Of a DNA stretch of 64,000 bases, positions 32,352 through 42,147 are shown piece by piece. Source of the stretch: an uncultured Oscillospiraceae bacterium (GTDB lineage: Bacteria > Bacillota > Clostridia > Oscillospirales > Oscillospiraceae); the NCBI GenBank assembly GCA_934573855.1, contig CAKTMF010000005.1, positions 120,347-184,346 on the forward strand, in the 5' to 3' direction. The notes beneath the pieces are model-generated. The model ran no database searches. It was not told the DNA's origin and saw only the letters and a program-made list of their open reading frames with translations. How positions within the stretch are numbered: position 1 is the stretch's first letter; each line of letters opens with the position of its first letter. The translations under genes were made by a program, and so were the position numbers.

Positions 32352-34958
32352 TCACAGTTCCCGCATGATTTCCACAAACTGATCCAGCGTATATGCGCCA
32401 TCAATGCCGAAATCGCGGTTCTTGAACACCATGAAATAGCGATAATTCTGTCCGCACTGCGCCTGCCATTTGCGGCCGAGTCTCAGTTTGCGTTCGCTGT
32501 CGCTGTTGTCCCGGTCATCCCCCTTGTACTCAATGAGTACAAGCTTTCCGGACTTGGTCATCACCATAAAGTCAGGATAATGGTTGATATACCCATTCAG
32601 CCGGAACCCCTTGCGCTCAATGATTCGGTGCCACCACTTGATGTTATCCGGGGCGACCACGGCATCGATCAACTCATGCTCACCGCCGTTCATGTCGTCC
32701 TTCTCCGCCTCATAGAGAGGCTTTGGGATGGCATCCGTCGTATCGGCGGGCGTAATGACCGGCGGCAGGGCATAGCTCTCCCGGCACACGATCTTACCGG
32801 CGTCAAGCCAGCGGGAAAACTGTTCCTCCCGATATGCTTCCTCCAATCCTTTGATCTTCTCCTGAATTTTTGCCGCATAAGTCGGGATCGCCGTTTCCAT
32901 AGCGGACAACTCATCCTCAGTCATGCCGCCTACGATACGGCGTACATAGTCGTTGATCTCTGCCGCTGCATAACGGTTATTCCGGTTGATCTGGGCGCAA
33001 AGCATATTTGTGCAGCTTTGTATCTTTTGTTCCTGAGGCAGCTGTGCTAAACGGTTGCGGATATACTCGCTCAGTTCACTGTCAACTCGCTTGTACTTAG
33101 GAACAGCCTCTCCGTTTTCAGCCACATCGATGCGATACATCTCGCCGGTAGCCAGTTCAAATCTCACCTGCGCGTCCTGTCCCGCAAGTGAAAAACCTTC
33201 CGACAGATTCTCCGGCTCCAACAGCTCATACTCTGAGCCGAACAGATCCGGAACCGACTTCAGGAAGAACTGCGGGATACGAAGCGCCGAAGCCTCAGCT
33301 GCAAGGTGCGGCTGCATTGCGTTCTGTGTCAGCATATCTCCCAGTTCACCTCCTATAAATCCATCATCTGGTTCATTGATTGCCGCAGTATAGTCCGCGG
33401 CCTGTTGAGCCGCTTCCTGCACCATTGCGGAAACTTCCGCAGCTGTCGGAGTCGCGTTTTCCAGCGCGGTCTTAACTGCCTGTACATTGATGTCATCAAA
33501 CGAGTCTTCCTCGGCTGTCTGTGCATCCAGCGGGATTTTCGTCTGCGCGGCTTCCGGCTCTGTCGGCGTATGGGATGGCTCGACAGCTTCTCCGATTCGA
33601 TAATCCCTGCGGCTGAAACCGGCCTTGTTCAGCCCCGCAACGATTTTCTCCAGCGAGGTGTGAAAGTCTACGGAGTTTGTCAGCACATAGGATGTGTTCA
33701 GCAGCGGCGATTTGTGTTGCATGGCGTAGGGTTGGCGCAGTATCCTGCCGAGGATCTGTTCCACATCCACAGCAGAAGTGCGGTTTGCCAGCGACGCCAG
33801 AATATAGGCAAATGGGCAGTCCCAGCCCTCCTTCAGGGCGTTGACCGTGATAATGTAACGTATCTTGCAGTCCCGGCTCATCAGGTCTTGTCCCTTTAGG
33901 TCATCCACATTGGACGTCTTGACCGCGATCTGGTCTTCCGGGATACCCATACCGATCAGCATCTCTTTGATCTTGTCAAAAGTGTCGCTGTTGTCCCCGG
34001 TTCGCGGCTGTGCTTGGAACAGCACAATGGGGCGAATGTACTTGCCGCCTGCCGCTTCCGCGGCAATTGCATCACGTTCAATGCTGCCGCGAAGCTGGAT
34101 GGCATCCTGAATGACACTCTGCCGGGTCGTGCGGTTGTACACAACGACAGGCAGCTTCACCATATGTTCCTTTTTCAGTTCGCGGGCGTCGACATACGAA
34201 ATAATGTTGCTGTTTTTCCGCGGCGTCGCTGTCAGGTCAAGGACGAAAGATGGATTCAGATTGTTCAGCATTTCCGTGCTGAGATCAGAACCGGCATTAT
34301 GGCTCTCATCCACGATAACGACAGGCTCCAAATGCCGCAGCACCTGAATCAGCGCCGTGTCCGGCGTGTCCGCCAGCAGAACATCTTTATCCTTGAAGTA
34401 CTCCGCAAAGCGAGACAGGTTGCCGTTTTCCTGATAGACCTTGCGTACATCCCGATTACGGCTGTTGATGCGCAGGGAGCTGTAGCTCATTATGCAGACG
34501 GTCAGTATTCCCTGGATGCTGTCCGGCGAAAAGGCATGTCCGATCAGCATCTGCTCCTTTGTATACACTCCGACATTCCCGTTAAAATCCTGATTCAGCC
34601 GTTGACGGTATGGATGATTCGCATCGGACAGGTTGCGGATCGTCTGCGTCAGTATCGAATCGCTTGGCACCAGCCATACGACGACCTGCGGTTTGCCATT
34701 GGGCAGGGCGTCAAAAATCCGCTTGACTGCGGCGCAGGCCATAAAAGTCTTGCCTCCGCCCGTCGGAACCTTCATGCAGACATGCGGCACCCGCTCGATA
34801 GAATTGTTATAAGACGGCACCCCGCCGAGGCCAACAGCTATGTCCTTGGCAAGCCAGTATTCCCGCCACGCGGCAAACAGATTGGGGCTGTGGTTGACAC
34901 AGTTCAAGTATGCAGACAGGTCACGCATGACTTGCTTCTGATAATTATTGAGTTCCAT
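32352..34958 (-). CDS. Type III restriction enzyme Res subunit
   Basis: 868 residues. Superfamily-2 helicase motifs: Walker A VPTGGGKT (65-71), DESH box near residue 218, LTATPRKN (motif III), and motif VI EQILGRILRQP. The C-terminal part has a PD-(D/E)xK nuclease (YPDFMVMTKSGKLVLIEYKGD). The central part around residues 480-560 is Ala/Glu-rich. It forms a complex with Mod, translocates on DNA and cuts between two inversely oriented unmethylated sites. It starts 12 bp after mod. Confidence 0.92.
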   Translation of the reverse strand: MELNNYQKQVMRDLSAYLNCVNHSPNLFAAWREYWLAKDIAVGLGGVPSYNNSIERVPHVCMKVPTGGGKTFMACAAVKRIFDALPNGKPQVVVWLVPSDSILTQTIRNLSDANHPYRQRLNQDFNGNVGVYTKEQMLIGHAFSPDSIQGILTVCIMSYSSLRINSRNRDVRKVYQENGNLSRFAEYFKDKDVLLADTPDTALIQVLRHLEPVVIVDESHNAGSDLSTEMLNNLNPSFVLDLTATPRKNSNIISYVDARELKKEHMVKLPVVVYNRTTRQSVIQDAIQLRGSIERDAIAAEAAGGKYIRPIVLFQAQPRTGDNSDTFDKIKEMLIGMGIPEDQIAVKTSNVDDLKGQDLMSRDCKIRYIITVNALKEGWDCPFAYILASLANRTSAVDVEQILGRILRQPYAMQHKSPLLNTSYVLTNSVDFHTSLEKIVAGLNKAGFSRRDYRIGEAVEPSHTPTEPEAAQTKIPLDAQTAEEDSFDDINVQAVKTALENATPTAAEVSAMVQEAAQQAADYTAAINEPDDGFIGGELGDMLTQNAMQPHLAAEASALRIPQFFLKSVPDLFGSEYELLEPENLSEGFSLAGQDAQVRFELATGEMYRIDVAENGEAVPKYKRVDSELSEYIRNRLAQLPQEQKIQSCTNMLCAQINRNNRYAAAEINDYVRRIVGGMTEDELSAMETAIPTYAAKIQEKIKGLEEAYREEQFSRWLDAGKIVCRESYALPPVITPADTTDAIPKPLYEAEKDDMNGGEHELIDAVVAPDNIKWWHRIIERKGFRLNGYINHYPDFMVMTKSGKLVLIEYKGDDRDNSDSERKLRLGRKWQAQCGQNYRYFMVFKNRDFGIDGAYTLDQFVEIMREL

Positions 34959-34970
34959 ACGTCAGCCTCC

Positions 34971-36719
34971 TCACAGTTTTGTAATATCGCGTGGGATTTT
35001 CTTGAATGTAATGTGATACTTTTCCAGCTCCGCGTCACTGAGCGTGCAGAGGTCTGCGTAGATCACATATGCATCTGCTTTTGTCTTGACCGTGTGCAGA
35101 AACTCGCGGTTCAGTGTGGTTGCCTTTTTCTTTTCATAGTAGAAATAGTAGGCGCTGTTCACATGGACGCCCATGAAGTACGGCTCATCCGGATGCGGTT
35201 CCTCCAAGCGGCTCTTGGTATCCGTGAAATAAACATACTCCCGTATCTTCTCGACGCCGACATTTTCGTTGAGCATATCGCCGTACATCAAAGGCTCGCC
35301 CAGTTCATAGTAGCTGAAACTGCCGCCGGTTCCGGCCATGGCTTGTCTGCCCTCGCCGTAGCCGTCGATGACGCGTTTGACCCGCTCGGCAGTAATTCTG
35401 TCCGCATAGTCGCCCATCTCTATAAGGATGAATCTGCGATCTCCGCCGTCGGCTTTGTTCATGTTCAGAACGGCGTGAGCGGTTGTACCGGAGCCTGCGA
35501 AGGAATCGAGGATAAGTGCATTGTTGTCACCAACGATTTGCAAAATGCGTTCAATCAGGCGCGGCGGCTTCGGCGTGTCAAACGGTGACTTCCCATCAAA
35601 AATCGCTTTGAGCACTTTAGCAGCCTCATCCGTGTGGCCTACTTCGTCATAAGGCCAAAGGTTGGTTACAATTCGTCCACCCATTTCCTCAAGATAGCGC
35701 TTGCAAGCTATGCCTCCACGACCACCACTTGTGAAATACAGCACAGGCCACTTTCCAATTTGATAGCGCAAAACCGCTTTAGATGCCAGTTCTTCCAACG
35801 GTGCAGAAAGCATGATAGCGTTTATCTCTTTTGGAACCGTATTTGACTGACCACAAATAGAGACCCGTTTTTCATAATCATCAATCGGTCTCAATTCGTA
35901 ATAAGACCAATGAAGCATTATCTGCAACATCTGCTCCTGCCCAAATGTCCAGTGGCGCCCATTTGGCGGATATAAGAGCTTTCCAGTGATTGGGTGCTGA
36001 ATAGCGTAAACCATGCCCGGGTGAGTTGCGGCTCCGGGGGCACTTGCATCTCCGGCTTTCCACGGTCTCGGATCATTGTCTGGACTTGAGTATCTCTGAT
36101 CCATTTCCTCTGTGCGTGCCAATTTGCTTGGATTCCAATTGGGCCGTTTGCTATACACAATAATATGTTCCACCTCATTGACGATGCCCTTGGAGTCATT
36201 GCGTGTGGAGTATGTACGCTGCCAAGAAATATTGGAAACAAAGCAGTTGCTGCCGAAAATCTCATCACAAATCAGCTTGAGATTGGCATACTCCGTATCG
36301 TCAATGCTGATGAAAATAGCCCCATCATCCGACAGAAGTTTTTGCAGCAGCTTCAACCGCGGGTACATCATGCACAGCCACTTGTCGTGACGGCTCAAGT
36401 CCTCGCCCTCTTTGCCGACAACTGTACCCAGCCACTTTTTGATGTGTGGGTCATTGACATTATCGTTGTAGACCCAGCCCTCATTGCCCGTGTTATAAGG
36501 CGGATCAATATAAATGCACTTTACTCGTCCCTCATACTTCGGCAGCAGGGATTTCAACGCTTCCAGATTGTCCCCGTGGATGATCATGTTCTCACTGCCG
36601 TTGTCATCATCATGCCTACCATTTTCATCATAACTGTACTGCCGCTCCAATACCCGGTACGGCACTTCCAGATGATGATTCACAACTTTAGCTTTCCCTA
36701 TCCATTCAAGCGTCGGCAT
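34971..36719 (-). CDS. Type III modification methyltransferase Mod
   Basis: 582 residues of the beta-class N6-adenine/N4-cytosine DNA methyltransferases. The catalytic DPPY motif is at 72-75 (IYIDPPYNTGNEGW) and the AdoMet-binding motif DSFAGSGTTAHAV near residue 405, in the order typical of type III Mod. The region between (about 190-380) should contain the target-recognition domain. Its start overlaps the preceding gene's stop (TAATG). Recognition sequence unknown. Confidence 0.93.
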   Translation of the reverse strand: MPTLEWIGKAKVVNHHLEVPYRVLERQYSYDENGRHDDDNGSENMIIHGDNLEALKSLLPKYEGRVKCIYIDPPYNTGNEGWVYNDNVNDPHIKKWLGTVVGKEGEDLSRHDKWLCMMYPRLKLLQKLLSDDGAIFISIDDTEYANLKLICDEIFGSNCFVSNISWQRTYSTRNDSKGIVNEVEHIIVYSKRPNWNPSKLARTEEMDQRYSSPDNDPRPWKAGDASAPGAATHPGMVYAIQHPITGKLLYPPNGRHWTFGQEQMLQIMLHWSYYELRPIDDYEKRVSICGQSNTVPKEINAIMLSAPLEELASKAVLRYQIGKWPVLYFTSGGRGGIACKRYLEEMGGRIVTNLWPYDEVGHTDEAAKVLKAIFDGKSPFDTPKPPRLIERILQIVGDNNALILDSFAGSGTTAHAVLNMNKADGGDRRFILIEMGDYADRITAERVKRVIDGYGEGRQAMAGTGGSFSYYELGEPLMYGDMLNENVGVEKIREYVYFTDTKSRLEEPHPDEPYFMGVHVNSAYYFYYEKKKATTLNREFLHTVKTKADAYVIYADLCTLSDAELEKYHITFKKIPRDITKL

Positions 36720-37555
36720 TATCTTTTACCTCCGAAGCGCAAAATTTCGTTTGCCTCTTTTCGTATACTTGTATAAATAGCATCAAAAGTTTGCCCTTTC
36801 AGGGCGAGCAAGTTTCTGTATACCTGTTCGTAAGCTGCGGCCATTTCACCGTTTGAAGAACCAATATCATTCCATATATCGTCATACTTCAAATCTTTGG
36901 TTCGCTCAAGGACTTCCGTGCAATAAACCAAAACACCCGTTGAAAAGGAATTGGGGTACTTCTTTTCTAATTCAGTCGTTTCCAATGCAGTGCGTCTGGC
37001 TTTAAGATCTTTTATTCCTCTGTAGGCTTTGATTTCCTTTTCGCAGATAGTTGAAAACGAATTTGACGCCTGCATGATTTGGTCTAACAGGTTTTTCACC
37101 TTAGGAAAATCTTCTGAACTTAAATATGAAAACAATTGGTCTGTAGCAATTCGGCAATCTAGTTGGTACTTTTGAATTGTAATAAGTAAAGCATCTGGGA
37201 AGTTGTTGTCTACTACCGTATCATTAATGTTCGCCATCAAGATACGCCTTGGATTGATCTTATCAAGTGCATCTGAAATTATTGCTTCGATGTTTGCCCA
37301 CTTATCACTCTCGTTTTTCAGATAGCTTTCCCGCTGAATTTGCTTTCGGGTAAAGCTGATTGTCACAACTATTGTTACGACTGTGACAAGCGTCCCTAAA
37401 ATCGTTCCGTAATAAGAAAGCACATCCGCAGCGCCCCAAATTGTCATGTACCCGCTGTTTGCTTTGTAACATTCGTTAATTATGATCGGAACACCGACGA
37501 TTGCCGCAAGTGCCCCTATAACAAGTGCGCACCATTTTATCCACGGTTTTTTCAT
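36719..37555 (-). CDS. Two-TM membrane protein in the type III R-M operon
   Basis: 278 residues from ATG 37555 (GGAGGACAGCT upstream). Hydrophobic helices lie at about 9-27 and 48-72, followed by a long cytosolic helical domain with ISFTRKQIQRESYLKNES and no recognised motif. The stop codon overlaps the mod start (TAATG), so its translation is tied to Mod. Membrane proteins are not part of classical type III systems, so it may be an accessory defence effector or simply hitch-hiking cargo. Function unknown. Confidence 0.75.
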   Translation of the reverse strand: MKKPWIKWCALVIGALAAIVGVPIIINECYKANSGYMTIWGAADVLSYYGTILGTLVTVVTIVVTISFTRKQIQRESYLKNESDKWANIEAIISDALDKINPRRILMANINDTVVDNNFPDALLITIQKYQLDCRIATDQLFSYLSSEDFPKVKNLLDQIMQASNSFSTICEKEIKAYRGIKDLKARRTALETTELEKKYPNSFSTGVLVYCTEVLERTKDLKYDDIWNDIGSSNGEMAAAYEQVYRNLLALKGQTFDAIYTSIRKEANEILRFGGKR

Positions 37556-37711
37556 AGCTGTCCTCCCTCTTGATGTACTCTCTATGCTTTCGCTCTCACT
37601 ATCCACACTGGCATGATATAGTCTCCGCGTTGATCACATATAGCTCGAGGCGCATACAGAGTATCGCACCACCATTGCACATTTCAACTGACTACAAATT
37701 GTAGTCAGTAT

Positions 37712-38716
37712 TCATTCTCTCGCATTCCCCTTGGCCAGATTCTCTGTCTCGCGTATAGTCTCCAAATAGGCTTCTTCTACTGGGGAAAGGGTTTCGACCT
37801 GATACTTTCTATATTCCTGCTCGGCTTTTTCCATGGCCTGTTTATGGCTGATAGTGCCCGCGCCCTCCAACAGTTTTTCTCCTGTGGTGGAAAGTACCCT
37901 GTCCAGATGTTCGATATAGTCAGACATGTGCATGGGGTTATGCCGCATTGCCTGCACCTCGGCAAAGTCAAAATAACCGGACACAAGGTTGTTCAGGATC
38001 TTCAGTTCGTCTTCATCCAGATAATTCTTTGCGACCTTCACATCGCTGAGCACAGGCATCTCACCTTTGAATGTCTTCAGCCCCATAAACGGCTTGGATG
38101 CATCCGCGCGCTGATAGATCACTTCGGCGGCGGTGTGGCCATGCGCCGCATAGTGCAGCTTGTTCTGTACGATCTTGAAAAAGCGGACAGACTCGGCGCT
38201 GGTCGGATCATAGTCCACACTGGTCGCGTACAGATCCAGCACCTGACGGTACAGCACTTTCTCTGACGAGCGGATATCACGGATGCGGTCAAGCAGTTCT
38301 TTCCAATAGCTCCCGCCGCCAAGCTGCTTCAGACGCTCGTCATCCATAGTGAAGCCCTTTATCATATACTCTTTCAAACGTTCCGTAGCCCAGCGCCGGA
38401 AATTTGTCGCGATTGAGGATTTGATACGGTATCCGAGGGAGATGATCATGTCCAGATTATAATAAACCATCTCACGGTTTACCTGACGATTGCCCTCCTG
38501 CCGAACCTGTCGGAATTTCCGACAGGTTGAATTTTCGTCGAGCTCACCCTCCTCATAAATGTGGGTGATATGCTCGACTACATTGGTACGGGACGTTTGG
38601 TAAAGTTCGGCCATCTGCTGCTGCGTCAGCCAGACGGTTTCATCTTCCATCTTTACGTCGATGTGTGTTAAGCCGTCATCAGTCTGATAAATAATGATCT
38701 CGCCGTTATTATCCAT
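37712..38716 (-). CDS. RhuM family protein (copy 1)
   Basis: 334 residues. The N-terminal part has the family signature VWLTQQQMAELYQTSRTNVVEHI and NLDMIISLGYRIKSSIATNFRRWAT (DNA-binding-like, as in phage Rha/KilA relatives), and the rest is the helical RhuM region. The family was named as virulence-linked in Salmonella; it is very common on mobile elements and its function is unclear. It lies 156 bp upstream of the R-M operon on the same strand. It is a clear paralogue of the protein at 42528. Confidence 0.87.
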   Translation of the reverse strand: MDNNGEIIIYQTDDGLTHIDVKMEDETVWLTQQQMAELYQTSRTNVVEHITHIYEEGELDENSTCRKFRQVRQEGNRQVNREMVYYNLDMIISLGYRIKSSIATNFRRWATERLKEYMIKGFTMDDERLKQLGGGSYWKELLDRIRDIRSSEKVLYRQVLDLYATSVDYDPTSAESVRFFKIVQNKLHYAAHGHTAAEVIYQRADASKPFMGLKTFKGEMPVLSDVKVAKNYLDEDELKILNNLVSGYFDFAEVQAMRHNPMHMSDYIEHLDRVLSTTGEKLLEGAGTISHKQAMEKAEQEYRKYQVETLSPVEEAYLETIRETENLAKGNARE

Positions 38717-38855
38717 TCAGCCTTTCCTCCATCTCTGCTCTAACGCCCCTGCTCCTGATATAATTTTATTTTAATCTGACCGTGTGCGCCCGTCAAGGCA
38801 ATTATACACTGTAATCGTTCTTTAGCTTAAACTTGTGAAGTTGATAATTTATCTC

Positions 38856-38886
38856 AAAAGCACCGTCTCATCAGAGCGGTGCTTTT
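38856..38886. terminator. Hairpin between rhuM and the mob region
   Basis: AAAAGCACCG pairs with CGGTGCTTTT; likely a terminator. The surrounding 38717-38985 is non-coding. AAGGAGGG followed by TTG at 38988 could start a 90-codon frame, but the frame crosses several hairpins and looks non-protein-like. Confidence 0.65.
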
Positions 38887-39151
38887 CATTATTAGCCTGT
38901 GCTCGAAAGGGGGTGAGTAAAACTATAGAATCTATGTATCGGTAGGAATGATTTGAAAATCAAAAAACATCAAGGAGGGAAATTTTATTGAAACAGGGAA
39001 ACTACTCGCTGTCGCCCCACGTGAGGCGCTGTGTGCGCTTTTACGGAAGCAGATGGGACGTGGACCCCAGCAGGAGAACGCGCGGCGTTTGGGGGCGTTT
39101 TCGCGGCATTTTCGTCCGGGTGTGCCCGTTCGAAAATGGCACTATGATAAA

Positions 39152-39179
39152 GGGAGGTACACCCAAGGGCGCACCTCCC
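39152..39179 (-). other. Candidate oriT of the element
   Basis: GGGAGGT (39152-39158) and ACCTCCC (39173-39179) form a hairpin. Read on the minus strand, its loop and right arm contain GTGCGCCCTT (39165-39174), a word shared with the nic region of RSF1010/pSK41-type plasmids (AAGTGCGCCCT, from memory). It lies 145 bases upstream of the RHH/relaxase genes. Further inverted repeats follow: CCCTTG-TTT-CAAGGG (39279-39293) within AACGCAAA...TTTGCGTT (39260-39313). A short terminator-like hairpin, CCCGC-AAC-GCGGG plus TCTTTTT, is at 39191. Confidence 0.5.
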
Positions 39180-39323
39180 ACCCACAAAGCCCCGCAACGC
39201 GGGTCTTTTTCGACTTTCGGGCAAGGTACACATTTTCAAGCAGCTCAAAATTTTAGGTGAACGCAAAGCCGCGAACCGCCCTTGTTTCAAGGGATTCAGC
39301 GGTTATTTGCGTTTGCGGAGGAG

Positions 39324-39749
39324 ATGATAGAAATAAGCACAAAAAACGTAAAACGCATTGCAGTCTGGCTCAAGCCGGAGCTGTTATCCCGTATGGACGG
39401 TTGGCTTGAGACTGCCAACTGTAAAAACAGAAGCGAGTTCATCAGCAAGGCTCTCAGATTTTATATGGGCTACCTTGCAACAGACGACGTCAGCTCATAT
39501 GTCTGTGAGTCTGTCTCACAAAATATCCGTGGAATGCTGACAGAGAATACGAACAGGATCTCAAAGCTCATGTTCAAATGGAGCGTGGAGCTGAACATGA
39601 TGATGCACATAGTCGCCGCGCACTTCAAGGATGACGTCTCTGACCTACGTGCTCTGCGAGGTTACTCCGCAGATGAGGTGAAGCGCACATACGGAAATAT
39701 TTCTTTCGATACCGCTCTGGATATTCAGCGCGGTAACTCTGACAACTGA
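39324..39749 (+). CDS. Ribbon-helix-helix mobilization protein (MobC-like)
   Basis: 141 residues from ATG 39324. The N-terminal ribbon-helix-helix is visible: a beta strand KNVKRIAVWLKPELLSRMDGWL then NCKNRSEFISKALRFYMGYL. A helical C-terminal half follows. Such proteins bind oriT beside the relaxase as relaxosome accessory factors. The stop overlaps the relaxase start (TGATG), so the two are coupled. GGAGG is only two bases from this ATG, so the exact start is uncertain; a TTG at 39282 would add 14 residues and would span an inverted repeat. Confidence 0.8.
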   Translation: MIEISTKNVKRIAVWLKPELLSRMDGWLETANCKNRSEFISKALRFYMGYLATDDVSSYVCESVSQNIRGMLTENTNRISKLMFKWSVELNMMMHIVAAHFKDDVSDLRALRGYSADEVKRTYGNISFDTALDIQRGNSDN

Positions 39750-41155
39750 TGGCCGGCGTGTTTTTCTCTTCGCCGTATCTCAAAGGTGGAAAGCAATCGG
39801 CGAGGCTCGCGAACCTCACAAAATATATTTCAACACGCGAAGGAGTTGAACTACTCAAAGATACCGACAGCGGCTTGCCAGCGACAAAACAGCAGCAAGA
39901 CTTTATATCTCGGCTGCTAAAAACATTTCCGGATACTCGTGAGATGCCGGAGTATGAAGATTACAAAGCAGAACATTCTCAGAAGAACGCTGCGGAGTTC
40001 ATCTCTCAGGTGCAGGAGAACTATGCATATCTGCTGGACAAGCGTGAGAACTACGTTGACTACGTTGCAAATCGCCCCGGCGTGAAGAAGCTCGGTGAGC
40101 ATGGTCTGTGGAATGCAGACGGTAAAGTGCCCGTGCTGCAAAATGCAGTTGACGAAGTGGCTCACCATCAGGGCAACGTCTGGACGCCAGTCATTGCGAT
40201 ACAGCGTTCAGACGCTGAGCGACTTGGTTATGACTCAGCCGAGAGTTGGCGTTCACTCATCTGCTCTGAGATAGACCAGATAGCAAAAGCGTATAAGATA
40301 CTGCCGTCGCATTTAAAGTGGTACGCTGCGTTCCACGAAAAGGAGCGCAGCGTACATGTGCATCTGGTCGTCTTCTCTACCGATTCAAACGAAGGCTATC
40401 TCACCAAACCCGCAATACTTGAGTTAAGGTCTGCGCTTACGCGGCAAATATTCAAAGATGACTTGAAGAACATCTATGTTCAGCAGACCGCGTACAGAGA
40501 CCGGCTTCAAGAAAATGCACTTGAGGTCATGGATTCCTTGATTCAGAAAATGCAGAATGGTGAGATCAGCAATCCGAAGATTGAGTTGCTCATCGCCGAG
40601 CTTGCTGAGCGGCTACAAAACTACTCCGGCAAGAAAGTGTACGGTTATCTTCCGCCAGCCACAAAGCGCATAGTCGATGCGATAGTAAATGAGCTCGCAA
40701 GTGATAAGCGCGTAGCAGAGGCCTATTCGCTTTGGCAGGATATGCGCGATGAGGTGTTCAGCTTTTACTCAAAAGCGAAACCGGAGCGTGTACCGCTCTC
40801 TCAGCAGAAGGAGTTCAAACCCGTGAGAAACATGGTCATCCGTGAAGTCGTGCAGATGATGGAGCAGCGACAAGAAACAAATGTAGATTACAATGAGCTG
40901 CGTCAGCCCACGCCTGAAAGTACGTCGCCTGTACCAGAGCATCGAACTCCGCCACCCGAATCTATCGCCGCGTGCATGATTCGCATGCTGCACCACACGG
41001 GAAATATCTTTCGGGATAACGTAGGCGCTTCCGGTTACCGTGGATTGCAGCTTGACAAGAAGCGCCGCAAAGAATTGCAGGAGTGGAAGATTGCTCTTGG
41101 TCATCGCGAGGACGATCATGAGGATCCTGCTAATTATCCAAGGCAAGTATACTAA
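39749..41155 (+). CDS. MobP-type relaxase (MobP3-like)
   Basis: 468 residues. It starts conjugative transfer by nicking oriT. Candidate catalytic tyrosine: Tyr26 in LTKYISTREGVE. The metal-binding histidine triad is His196, His203 and His205 in AFHEKERSVHVHLVVFS. The C-terminal part is helical and Gln/Glu-rich with a proline-rich stretch near 385-405. It matches the MobP3 family of Firmicutes mobilizable elements. It is coupled to the RHH gene upstream; a terminator follows directly. No coupling protein or T4SS is present, so transfer would depend on a helper. Confidence 0.87.
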   Translation: MAGVFFSSPYLKGGKQSARLANLTKYISTREGVELLKDTDSGLPATKQQQDFISRLLKTFPDTREMPEYEDYKAEHSQKNAAEFISQVQENYAYLLDKRENYVDYVANRPGVKKLGEHGLWNADGKVPVLQNAVDEVAHHQGNVWTPVIAIQRSDAERLGYDSAESWRSLICSEIDQIAKAYKILPSHLKWYAAFHEKERSVHVHLVVFSTDSNEGYLTKPAILELRSALTRQIFKDDLKNIYVQQTAYRDRLQENALEVMDSLIQKMQNGEISNPKIELLIAELAERLQNYSGKKVYGYLPPATKRIVDAIVNELASDKRVAEAYSLWQDMRDEVFSFYSKAKPERVPLSQQKEFKPVRNMVIREVVQMMEQRQETNVDYNELRQPTPESTSPVPEHRTPPPESIAACMIRMLHHTGNIFRDNVGASGYRGLQLDKKRRKELQEWKIALGHREDDHEDPANYPRQVY

Positions 41156-41192
41156 GCGTCTGCCACAGCTCAAAGCACGGCAGACGCTTTTG
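41156..41192 (+). terminator. Terminator after the relaxase gene
   Basis: GCGTCTGCC (41156-41164) pairs with GGCAGACGC (41179-41187), followed by TTTTGT. Confidence 0.85.
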
Positions 41193-42147
41193 TATCCGCA
41201 TCCTACGTGTCAACAATCCAAACTCATGTCTCCGCCAAGGGGGAATTGCGCTTACTCGCTGCACCCAGCCCCGGTTCACAATGAACCCCCTTGAAGGGAA
41301 TACTCTAAGTATTAGTACAGAGAGAAGAAAACAGTTTGAGTATATTACACATTTGCCCGCTGAACTCACTTAGAAGTAAAAGAGAAAAATTTTTCTGAAA
41401 ACGTGTCTAAAAAAGTGAAGATTTATCCCTTAACCATATGAGGGAGTTTTTTGATCGCAGCGAGAAATGCGCCGCAAGGATTTTCAAATGCAAATTTTTT
41501 GTGAACAACCGAAAATTCTTTCGTGAAACAGCCTATCTCGCTCGCTTAAGAAGTGAGGGGATATTTTCCCTCCTGTGCTGTTCATAAAAATTTTAGAAAA
41601 CCAGTGACTTGTGTTTTCGTGTTTTTGTGAGCTATTGAGTGAGGGAACAAAAATTTTTTTCGATTTGGTTGTAGAAAAGCCCAATTTTATCCCTTAACCA
41701 TATGAGGGCATAAATTTTATCCCTCAATGCACCTTAACAAACACCGGAACTTCCGGTCATATCCGGCTACGAATAACATCCGTGAATGCACGAGCGAGAC
41801 GAAGGATGCGCCAAGACTTGCCTTTACCGGTGGGGCAACGAGCGAGTAAGATCCATTCAAAAGCGGCTCCGGCAGGTCGCACGCCATGACTGTATTCACG
41901 CAGGTACTCCTGTCCAGCCACAGCTTTCAGGCAATGGGGGCAGCTCGGAGAGATCCTCGGAGGGGTGAAGTTCCCGTGCGCAGCGCCAGCTGCGGTTCAG
42001 TAGTCCGCCCTGCCTGGGGAAGTAGTGTCGAATACAGGCAATCAAAATTTCTGACCCAACCGGCAGCCGGTGCGCTGCGTACCGCCTGCCCGGTTTAGAA
42101 TCCGACAAATATGATAAAAATTCCTATCGAGAGGAGATGGTCTATGA
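41193..42147. repeat. Non-coding region with a 23-bp direct repeat
   Basis: About 950 bases without a convincing gene. A 23-bp perfect direct repeat occurs at 41422-41444 and 41686-41708 (core CCCTTAACCATATGAGGG), with a partial copy at 41716-41730. A palindrome CCGGAA-C-TTCCGG lies at 41744-41756. The right part (41780-42110) is GC-rich and could hold a decayed gene, but no frame is persuasive. The repeats might be protein-binding iterons. Confidence 0.6.

Noticed and set aside
38988..39260. Possible 90-codon gene with an AGGAGGG site and TTG start
   Set aside because: The frame runs through the candidate oriT hairpin and a terminator-like hairpin, and the translation is Gly/Arg/Pro-rich without family likeness; an equally long frame exists on the other strand.
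41484..42108. Several short frames in the non-coding region after the relaxase
   Set aside because: No credible RBS/start combination or recognisable protein; region treated as non-coding with repeats.
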